Assembly (NCBI GenBank): GCA_016704345.1
Contig: JADJAH010000025.1
Coordinates: forward strand, 1 to 28,064
DNA from: Ignavibacteria bacterium
GTDB lineage: Bacteria; Bacteroidota; Ignavibacteria; Tepidaquicellales; Tepidaquicellaceae
Length of the DNA stretch: 28,064 nt
Direction: 5' to 3'
Shown here one piece after another: positions 18,808 to 27,443 of the stretch; within the stretch, counting starts at the first letter, position 1; each line of letters starts with the position of its first letter. The notes under the pieces are model-generated. The model worked only from the letters and a program-made list of their open reading frames with translations, had not been told where the DNA came from and did not search any database. The translations under genes and the position numbers were made by a program.

Positions 18808-21800
18808 ATGAAAAAGTTAATATTCACACTTGTAATCTTGCTTTTATCCAATGAGAATTTGAAATCTCAAACTCACGAGGCGGAATTATTAATTCACAAC
18901 CGCAGTCTTGATCCATTACTCGTGAGGGTGATACCTGTCGGATTTGTTTTCAATGGCAACAAGAGTATACACCTCGCTCTCAATATTTCTCAGATCTCAG
19001 AATATTTGGTGGGTTCAAAAGACTTCACCGGAATACTTCTCCATTAGATCCTTTATATCAAAGCTTTTTGCTGAATCATGACATTCTGTTCCCGAGTAAT
19101 CCAATCGATAGTTCAATTGGCTACGGAAGATACTTAGTCCAGTTTTGGCGATTCGAATTGGATGACTCGGACAATTTTGAACTTATCCTTAGAGATTCTT
19201 TGAGTATTGATTTTTCTGATTCGGACTATCCTTACAGCAATGTCTTTACAGGGTTTCAAAATGATTTTATTGTTCGATATTATGCAGTTGATTCAATAAT
19301 AGTTGATTTTGCAGATACCTATTTGATGAAATTGGATACAACCGATAGGAGTTTTGAGATTTGGAATCAATATGCAAGTAATCACATCAAACCTCAAAAT
19401 AAGATTGGATTCAGTTCTAATCAAGAATTTTGCTCTTACCCATTAGATGCAAGAGACTATGGAGCATTTGATCACGTTGGACCAGGACTAAATAGTTTGA
19501 GTATTGAAATCAAGAATAATGCTTTTTTATCTAACATAGTTTCTTATCCCACAAGAATGTCTATATTAGGTGGGACAACTTTGATGGTGGACTCCAACAA
19601 AACATTAGATATTACTGAATCAGTTTCATCGAATGACACCTCCTACTTTGAATTGAACTTAAGCTCAGACAGTCGGCTCATGTTGAATGCTTATTCTCAA
19701 ATAATTGTTAGAAATAACAGCCGGCTTACGATGAATCATAATAGCCTATTGTACTTGGATACAAATGCTGCAATTTCAGTTATGGCAGGAGGACTGCTAT
19801 GCAACTATGGAGCGTCAATTAGAGGGAGTGGAAAGATTGTTTATAAGGGAGGTGTTCACCAACTCATGTGCGCAACAGTTGCAGATTTTCTTTTACAAGA
19901 CAGTTCAAAATTTGTGCTGGATTCCAGTGCAGTGCTTTCTATCCCGAATAGTACGACTCTTCATCTCAAAGGCAACGAAACCGCACTCATCCTCAATCCC
20001 GGCTCAAAGCTCCTCTTCGGAGAGAACTCCGATATCGTGTGTGATTCGGGCGCGAGGATTGTTGCCAATGACGCAACATTCGCTTCGGTTGACTCCACAA
20101 AGAAATGGAACGGTATCTCGCTCAATGATCTTGCAAGCGATACGATAAAGAACTGCATCATTAAGAATGCAATGTACGGCATAATGATCTCGGAGAGGTA
20201 TATTCCGGATGAATCATCGGAGTCATACTCTGCGGAAATTTCCGGCTGCAGTTTTGTGAATCAGACTTCTTATGTGTTGAACAATGCAATCTATCTCCAG
20301 AATAGCACGCATGTGCTCTTGAAGGATAATACCATTGCATCAAACAACTTGTCTATAGGCTTCACTCACGGCATCTATGCAGAATACTGCCCGGGAGAAA
20401 TGCTCAACATCATCAACAATAACATAAGCAACTGCAATAACGGAATGACCGTCATTCAGTCATCGCCTTACATTGCCTTCAATACTTTAGACGGAAACTC
20501 TAACGGCGAATCGGGAATGTTTCTCGATAACTCGAACGGCACGATCAAGTACAATGTCATCTCGGATTTCTATAATTCATATTATTCTTTCTACTCATCT
20601 CCTGATCTTCTGAAAAACACTTTTGATAATTCGTGTGAAGACAATATCTATCTTTCATCTTCTTCCGTTCCTGTAATGCATCCTTTGCAATCCGGCGGTT
20701 CTGTTTATTGGTATGCAGGAGATAATCATATAACAGGAAGTCCTTACGATGCAGGCATATTGTTTGATGCAGACGCTTATCCGGATATGAATTACGGTTA
20801 CAACAGAATCACATTGACCGGCAGTAATTACTATCTGAACGGAGTTAATCCATCAGCATCAGGAAGAGAGTTTTATGTCTATGAGAATTACTGGGGACAA
20901 ACGCCTCCTGATTCATTGATGTTCAACATCACCGGAGCAGATGTGAAATTCAATCCTTATGACGACAACTCGCAATCGGCTCGGCATACAAATACTTTCG
21001 ATAAAACTGACATCGGATTTGGATTGATGGATACAGTCCACATATTAGAATCCGACAATCGAAAACTCAGCACAAGAGTTGTATCTTCTTGCATATCAAA
21101 GCGAGTTCAACCGCGAGTATGAGGCTGCAATTGGATATTACAAAGAAATTGTATCTGATTACAAAGACAGCAGTTCAGCTTCTTCATGTCTTGCAAGGAT
21201 ATTCAACTGTTACGAAAAGAAACAGGCAACAGCAGCGGAGTATGCGCTGTTGAAGAGCTACTACTCAACTATAACCGAAGATACAAGTCACACAATCATC
21301 ATGCGAAACATTTCCGAAGACCTTGCAATTCAATCAAACATAAAGCAGGGCAACATCGAAGAGGCGATTTCGGATTATGATGAGATATATACAATCAACA
21401 CAAATACTCCGAAAGGATTTCATGCTCTTATCAACAAAGAAATACTATCGGCAGGTTCAGGAGATAATCTAAGTTCGGGAAATTCATTTGACGAGATTGA
21501 ATTTAAACAAATCAAGATCAACGCAATGCTGAAAGGTCTTAACGCAAGAGATGCAAAAGCAAACATCTCATCAAATTCAAACCCGCTGAGTTTCAATCTT
21601 TCTCAAAACTATCCTAATCCCCTTCAACCTGAGTACGATTATCAATTACGAATTAAGAATTGGGAATTTCGTTATGCTGAAAGTATATGACATTACGGGA
21701 AGAGAAGTTGCGACACTTGTTAATGACATCATGCCGGCGGGAAAGCATGCAGTAGAGTTCAATGCGAATGGATTGTCAAGCGGGATTTACTTCTACTCAC

Positions 21801-21853
21801 TGAATGTTGACGGAAAGCAGTTGGGTGTGAAGCGTATGGCATTGGTGAAATAA
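18808..21853 (+). CDS. Large beta-helix surface protein with T9SS tail, three frameshifts (unit 2)
   Basis: Paralogue of the gene at 8990. MKKLIFTLVILLLSNENLKSQ is the signal peptide (an ATG at 18790 overlapping the previous stop as ATGA would add six residues). The N-terminal domain (EAELLIHNRSLDPLLVRVIP) is homologous but diverged; from 19956 on the DNA is almost the same as 10228 onward, with beta-helix repeats, the TPR-like segment and a NYELRIRN-like tail (here NYELRIGNF). Three one-base faults are visible: near 19018 (before LHRNTSPLDPLYQSFLLNHD), one extra A in 21062-21065 compared with copy 1 (CGAAAACTC against CCAAACTC), and one extra C in 21619-21622 at NPFNP. Repaired, the product is about 1,014 residues. 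Expected on the cell surface through T9SS; function unknown. Confidence 0.87.
19956..21851 (+). repeat. Duplicated block, copy 2
   Basis: Matches 10228-12120 almost base for base. The differences are mostly third-position changes, plus the indels noted for the gene. The block starts abruptly in the middle of the reading frame and carries the beta-helix, TPR-like region and sorting tail. Confidence 0.9.
21644..21671 (+). repeat. Four 7-bp repeats inside a T9SS tail (copy 4)
   Basis: AATTACG, AATTAAG, AATTGGG, AATTTCG; one substitution from the other three copies, changing NYELRIRNF to NYELRIGNF. Confidence 0.9.
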
Positions 21854-22067
21854 GAGTTTCCTAACGGCATCTTCTTTCAACTTATTTGCCGGCCACAATG
21901 GGCATTTGGAAGCAATGAAAAAAAACTCAGTCAGGCTTAAGACTTTCCGACAAATGAAATCAGTCAGAAATTACAGATACTTTTGTACTTTCGCATGAAG
22001 CAAAATTGCTGAAATGATATTAGCAAACCGGTAATCTTGTTTGCTTTCGGAATATCGGAATATTCTC

Positions 22068-22093
22068 AATTTTTAATTTCTAATTTTTAATTC
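22068..22093 (-). repeat. Intergenic heptads, copy E (minus orientation)
   Basis: On the minus strand this reads GAATTAAAAATTAGAAATTA..., that is AATTAAA, AATTAGA, AATTAAA, AATTG. It begins about five bases after the stop of the minus-strand beta-helix gene, just as copy C follows psuG. The GC-rich hairpin module is not recognisable here. The rest of 21854-22098 shows no gene. Confidence 0.7.
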
Positions 22094-22098
22094 AACCT

Positions 22099-25055
22099 TC
22101 AGGGTCTCAGCAACGTCACATAATTCTCAGAATTATTGTTGGCAATCACAAAATCAGTTCCGTCAACATAGTTATCGCCGGTAAGATCTGTAGCAACATT
22201 GCCGGTGACATAGTTTGCCGCATCATTTGCAACAGTGCCTGCATCAGTAGCATCAATTGTTCCGTCCTGATTTATATCGCCGCTGTATATGCAATATTTG
22301 TTTCCCATCAGAACCATATTGTTCCCAAAAGCACTTGTTACAATTGATGTAAAATCATACGCGGCTTCATTTGAATTGAAACTAAAAGTACTACTGCTCC
22401 AGGTTTCCAAAGAATTTTGATGATGCAAAGATATGTAATAGTTAACTCCGTTCACTGCGTTCATGAAGTAGTGATCAGCATTTCCTAAACTGTCAACCTG
22501 TGCAACTGCAGAATCAATAATTGCGAAGGGTGAAGATGCATTTCTCAAGAATACTTTTGCAGAGTCAGGCTTCATTCGTTCGGTAACCGGATCATAGAGT
22601 CCTTCCACAAGCATCTTGAGTGAGAGATGCTTCTGAATTGTACTTGCATCATTGACGAGAATCCTTGACGTGAATGGCTGCAGAGTTATGCTTCCCTCAA
22701 CCACCGGTGAGCCGTCAGGGTTCTAGTATGAAATTCCTTCAAGAGAATAAACCTGAACCGAGCTTGCTGGATTGTAGAACAGTCTATTCTTAAGCGTTGA
22801 ATCAATTCTTTCTACACCAACCCGGTAGAGATAAACATTATCAACCGAAACGGTTGTATCAGGCAATAACATTGCAAATGTTACTCTTGCATTTGATTCT
22901 GTTGTATCGGGCTTGAACACAAAATCAAAACTTCTTTTATAATTTTCTATACCAGATATCTTCTTGCAAACAGGTATGGATTTGCTCCCGCATTCGGCCT
23001 TCCGAAAGTGCTGAAATCTCCCGAATGATTTCGGCATAATCAAACCGCAAATGATAGTAGTTGTTTTTAGTTAGAGTAATATAATTGCTCGAAGTCAATC
23101 CCTGGATACCGCCGTTGCCATTCCAGCTAATCTTCATGCAACCTGAATCAAGGAAAGGATTGGTTGTATGTTGAATTGTAGAACCCGCCGGGGGTAGTTG
23201 ACCAATTGACTACATTTGTTGTGAAGCGCGGATTCAGAATCATGTTAGAGCTTAGAGTGTCAATCACTCTGTACTGATCAAACACAAAGAACCTGTACCT
23301 GAAGTGAGATCTTCATTGAATTGATTTTTCCAGGTTGATAATCGGTAAAGATTTGTCGCATAAGTTCCATAAACCACGGATCTCCTCGGGAAATATTCGG
23401 TGTACGGATTGCTGTAATAATTGCTGTCGATGTTCCGTAGTCACTGAATGAAGGAGATTTGAACATTTGATGCTCCATGCCGGTCTGCGTGAAGCTCAGG
23501 CAATAGAACTGATTACCTTTCACAATATTGTTGTAAGAAGGTGTATATGATGTTGAAGAATAATCAGTCATCACCATTTGTGAATATGCATTGTTGTAAA
23601 GAATGTTGTTTATGATCTGATTATTGGCAGATGTCGCTGTTGTCAACATTAATGCCGACATAACTATTGTTTACGATAGTGTTTCCCTTTATCAAAACAT
23701 TCTTTGTAACATTGGGGCCGAAATAAATTCCGTTCGCATATATTTGCTGAGAGAATATGAAGATTCCACATTCCGAAAGAATTGATGACAATATTATCAA
23801 GTATCTCTGCAATCCGTCGGCATCGTCTAAGTCAATGCCACCGCCGTCATTCAATGTCATGCAGGAATTACTTACAACATTGTTTTTCACGAGCATGTTC
23901 TTTGAGACTAGCATTCCGGTGTATCCGGTACTGTCAATTACATTATTTAAGCAGACCGTTCCCGTGCTTAGAAGTAGAGACTGAATGCCGTGTCCTCCCA
24001 GGCATTCTCCGCAAGTCCGGTACCAGAAGTTCGTTTGATAAGATTGTTTGAAACAGTACAGTTAGTGAAAACACCTGTTATGCCGGTATTCATATTGTCC
24101 TCAATAATATTGTTGTCACCAGATTAGTGCCATTGATCCTTAATCCCGCTCTTCAGGCATTGTTCATTTTGCATCTGCGGACTTTCACATTACTTGCAGT
24201 ATATATCTCAACACAATTATCTCTGAACTTTGAAGATTCAATGTCCTGCAAGACATTATTCAGACCGTTAACGAGTAGAAATCCATATCGTGTAGTTACC
24301 GCTTCAACCTGAATTGTATTTGGATCAACTCCGCCCGGTGCATAGAAGTATAGTTTCCCGGCAGCCTTGTCGTAAAAATATTCGTTTGCCGTGTCGAGCA
24401 GGATTAGCCTGCTGTCAAAGTAATAACCTGCCTTCGGATAGATCCAATTTTGCGTTGCAGAGGATAAATTTACGTGACCAACAGTGTAGCTGGAAACTGT
24501 TCCGGGATTCATAGCACCCGGTTTGCAGAGCGCACTCTACCAGATTGACTGGTTCCAATAACCTGCCCGGCTGTATAAGTTCTGCATCATCAAATGCTAT
24601 CGTCAGTTTGCGTTATCGCATTTCGAAATCTTGAATTCGGAAATCTTGCAACTGTCATGAGTTTTCCGTTTGCATAGAGTTGAAAAGCGTATCCGTGAAA
24701 TTGCCGAATAAATATTGCCTGAATAGAACTGTCCATCAGAAACGGCCTTGATGCCTGTGACAATGGGCAGATTGCGGTTCCGTAACTTCGAATACGATCT
24801 CATTTCCTGCGGTTCCTGATTTTGTTGCCATTATCATTCCGTTGAAAGTGTCTCCGCGGTTGAAAAGGATCTGTGAGCCTGCTGTTAGTGAAGTCATAAT
24901 GGAATTCACTTTAGCAATGGTTTTCAAGGGGTCGATGCTGAGAGGCCGTCATTTTAAATCATTCCGTTTGCATCAACATAATAAACTGCTGACTCTGCAC
25001 TTGCGCTGCCAGAGCAACAAAGAGCAGATGAAACAATCAAGCGAACAAATTTCAT
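22099..25055 (-). pseudogene. Beta-helix exoprotein with dockerin-like C-terminus, many frameshifts
   Basis: Frames joined on the minus strand give one protein of about 985 residues. ATG at 25055 starts MKFVRLIVSSALCCSGSASA (signal peptide), then AVYYVDANG, DGLSASTPLKTIAKVNS and ILFNRGDTFNGMI, the standard opening of right-handed beta-helix (pectate-lyase-like) exoproteins. PNTIQVEAVTTRYGFLLVNG, NVLQDIESSKFRDNCVEI, NIVKGNQFYC and NVLIKGNTIVNN are helix repeats. The end (22099-22300) is YSGDINQDGTIDATDAGTV and DLTGDNYVDGTDFVIANNN, two EF-hand-like dockerin repeats, closing NYVTLLRP. There is no T9SS tail. Ten or so frame changes and an in-frame TAG at 22723-22725 (SY-stop-NPDGSPVV) interrupt it. 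Polysaccharide binding or cleavage is possible but no catalytic residues can be traced. Either real decay or poor sequence; the full length is kept. Confidence 0.75.
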
Positions 25056-25196
25056 TTTATTCCATTTAATGGTTATGGGAATTCCATTCTTATCCGTACA
25101 TATGACGGATCAAGTTTGGTGAGTCGGAATTTAATCTTGGGGTTTAAAAGCCGGAAAAACTTTTCAGAGAAAACTTAGTCTCAGAATTTGTTATGC

Positions 25197-25239
25197 TAAG
25201 ATTTTAAGGGTAATCTTAAGATATCATTGCTGAATCTTA
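25197..25239 (-). promoter_or_regulatory. Possible operator: repeated AATCTTA sites
   Basis: TAAGATT (25197-25203) and AATCTTA (25212-25218) form a perfect inverted repeat, and AATCTTA returns at 25233-25239, 21 bases or two helical turns further on. The group lies about 140 bases upstream of the minus-strand beta-helix gene. The gene-free stretch 25056-25506 otherwise holds only this and the inverted repeat copy at 25256. Confidence 0.3.
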
Positions 25240-25255
25240 AATCATATTAGTGCTT

Positions 25256-25296
25256 GCCCATATGTTAATCAAGCCTATAATCACACCCCCTACGGG
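25256..25296 (-). repeat. Single inverted copy of the 49-bp hairpin repeat
   Basis: On the minus strand it reads CCCCGTAGGGGGTGTGATTA followed by TAGGCTTGATTAACATATG, matching the CCCCGTAGGGGTGAAATGAT / TATAGGGCTGACATATT part of the array at 27250-27442 in the opposite direction. The SWIM gene therefore lies between inverted copies. Confidence 0.65.
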
Positions 25297-25506
25297 GATG
25301 TGGCGGCGTTGAAAACCAGAGGGAGTAACATTATCCTTAACTCCAGTTGAGTCCAAAGGCTCTCCGGAATGAAACATAAACTCAAAAGCAACTATCCATC
25401 TCTCCAACCCACAAACATTATTGAACTCGCATGATGTAATGATTACCTTTGCGACGAATTCAAAATTTCTAAAACACAATCATACAATCCGCAACCAATT
25501 CCGATC

Positions 25507-27227
25507 ATGAGCATACCGCTTAACGACTTTGCGAAAAATACATAGGCGAAACAATTCTCATGAGAGGTCTCTCCTATTTTGAAAACGGACGTTAATGGAC
25601 GAACCCGATAAGATCACGCGAGGCGTGTAACTGAAACCACAGTGGAAGGTTCAGAAAATTATACAGTCCGACTTACCTTGAATAAGGGAATGATCACCTC
25701 TCAATACAGTTGTGACTGCCCGTATGACATAGGTCCCAGTTTACAGAAACTCACGCTAGCGTTCATGTTCTATCTTCAGCGGGTGGAATCAGGAACAGAT
25801 GATATCATGTCTCGAGAAGACATTCACAAAAGGCAAGAAACAAAAATCATCAAAGAAAAACTATTGCAGAGCAAGTAGATGACTTGCTACTCAGATACCG
25901 CATGAAGAGTTAAAGAATTTCATCCGGGCTCAGTCTGAAAAAGATTCTACACTGCGAAATATCTTCCTGACATCATTTGCTTATCTGAATGCCAATGGAG
26001 TCTAAGAGCTTCTATGTTAAACAGCTTAGATCAATAGTAAAGCGCTGCAGAAAGAGACGGATTTATTTCGTGGCATGGGACCGGAAAAAAGTCAGTGCTG
26101 CGGTATCAGGTAGTTGTCAACGACCCAGAAACACATAGAGCCTGCAAGAATCTGTAGTGCTATATACATTTGTTCTTCTGTTTATGGAAGAAATGGTCGG
26201 AAATACTTGCATATTGCGATGACAGTAATGGAGACATTGGAGGATGTTTTGAAAATGCACTGGAAATTCTTCAAGATCTTTCTGAAGAAATTTTGCCGGA
26301 GGAAATCAGGATCATGCTGTTTGAATATTTCATTGATGCCTATAAAGAAAGGCATTTACTCGAACTGGGGTTGGCATCTGGATGTGCTGTCAATTTCCAG
26401 CACACTTGATTTCAAACAAGCGAGCTGAAACGATTTTATCACTTCTCCGAGAATAGTCAGTTATCTGAATATCAGCAGGAGAATGCCTTGCGAATTAAGC
26501 TCCATATAGTAAGAAAAACAAAAGGAGATGAAAAGCCGAAAAGCTGATTGATATGAATCTGTCCTATCCTTCCTTCCGGCATGATGCCATTACAAAAGCG
26601 ATGGATGCAAGAATTACGAAGAACGAATTGAGTTAGCTCAGGAAGGAATAAGGAAGGATTCCAAAAAGACAAACCGGACTCGCAACAGACTGGAAAGAGC
26701 GGCACCTTCCAGATGTGCAGTTGCGCAAAATGACAAAGAATAGATAATCGAATATTCAGGGGAACTCTGTCTGAACGGCTTCAGTCATTACAGGGACCAC
26801 TATCAACTCTTAAAAGATAATATTAGAAAAGATGAATGGTTCGTTTGTTGAACAAATGATTGAAGATCGATAACCGCTAAGCATTGGAGAGCGCATGAAC
26901 TTATGGCAAGTATCTTTATCAAAAAGAAAAAGTGGTGGCCAAGATTAATGATTATGGTTTCCAAGTATCCCGAACTTCACTATATAGAGACCTACGAACA
27001 ATATCTTGCCCAGGACTTTCCAAAGAAATTGCCAAACCTTTTATCCAAGGTGTTGTAAATTTCTTGGTGAAAATGCGGCAGAAATATCATTATAAAACTG
27101 CATGCAGATATCTTAAAAAAAGTAAGAAGACTCTTGGGGCGACAGAAGATGTGGGTCAAATCGTAAAGTAATCTTGAAAAAATATCCGCAAAGAAAAGCT
27201 CTGCATGAAGAATTAAGTAAAGTTTGA
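25507..27227 (+). pseudogene. SWIM zinc-finger protein, full length but scrambled
   Basis: Pieces in all three frames line up in order with bacterial SWIM zinc-finger proteins: MSIPLNDFAK at 25507, VEGSENYTVRLTLNKGMIT then YSCDCPYDIGP (25640-25735), MEEMVEILAYCDD-like helices (26190), DIGGCFENALEILQDLSEE, EKLIDMNLSYPSFRHDAIT, EWFV and HELMASIFIKKKKWW, ETYEQYLAQDFPKK, VNFLVKMRQKYHYKTACRYL, LGATEDVGQIVK and KYPQRKALHEELSKV ending at 27227. The CxC half of the CxCx(n)CxH site is present; the second Cys-x-His is unreadable (SLQKLTLAF where CKH is expected). At least ten frame changes are needed, yet nothing large is missing. SWIM domains bind DNA or protein; the role of these proteins is unknown. 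Confidence 0.8.
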
Positions 27228-27249
27228 TCAATTAAATTTGACGGCTGAC

Positions 27250-27442
27250 ATGATTATAGAGTTGATTGCCAATGGATAGTAAACCCCGAAGGGGTGATAT
27301 GATTTTAGGGGTGATTGCCAATGGACAGAAAACCCCGTAGGGGTGAAATGATTATAGGGCTGACATATTTATAGAATCGATTGCCAATGGACAGAAAACC
27401 CCGTAGAATGAAATGATATGAGGGTAGACATGATTGTAGAAT
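27250..27442 (+). repeat. Tandem 49-bp repeat with ACCCC-GGGGT hairpins
   Basis: Unit 1 (27250-27298) and unit 2 (27299-27347) are each 49 bases; unit 3 (27348-27412) is 65 bases with an internal insertion; unit 4 (27413-27442) is partial. Each begins ATGATTATAG or similar, contains GATTGCCAATGGACAGAAAA and ends with ACCCC-GWA-GGGGT, a small palindromic hairpin (27283-27295 and 27332-27344; degenerate in unit 3). Units are contiguous without unique spacers, so this is not a CRISPR array. It sits between the SWIM gene and the VOC gene, just beyond the stop of the latter. Confidence 0.85.
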
Positions 27443-27443
27443 C

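Noticed and set aside
27250..27442. Regularly spaced repeats that could be taken for a CRISPR array
   Set aside because: The units abut each other, with no unique spacers, and no cas genes are visible.
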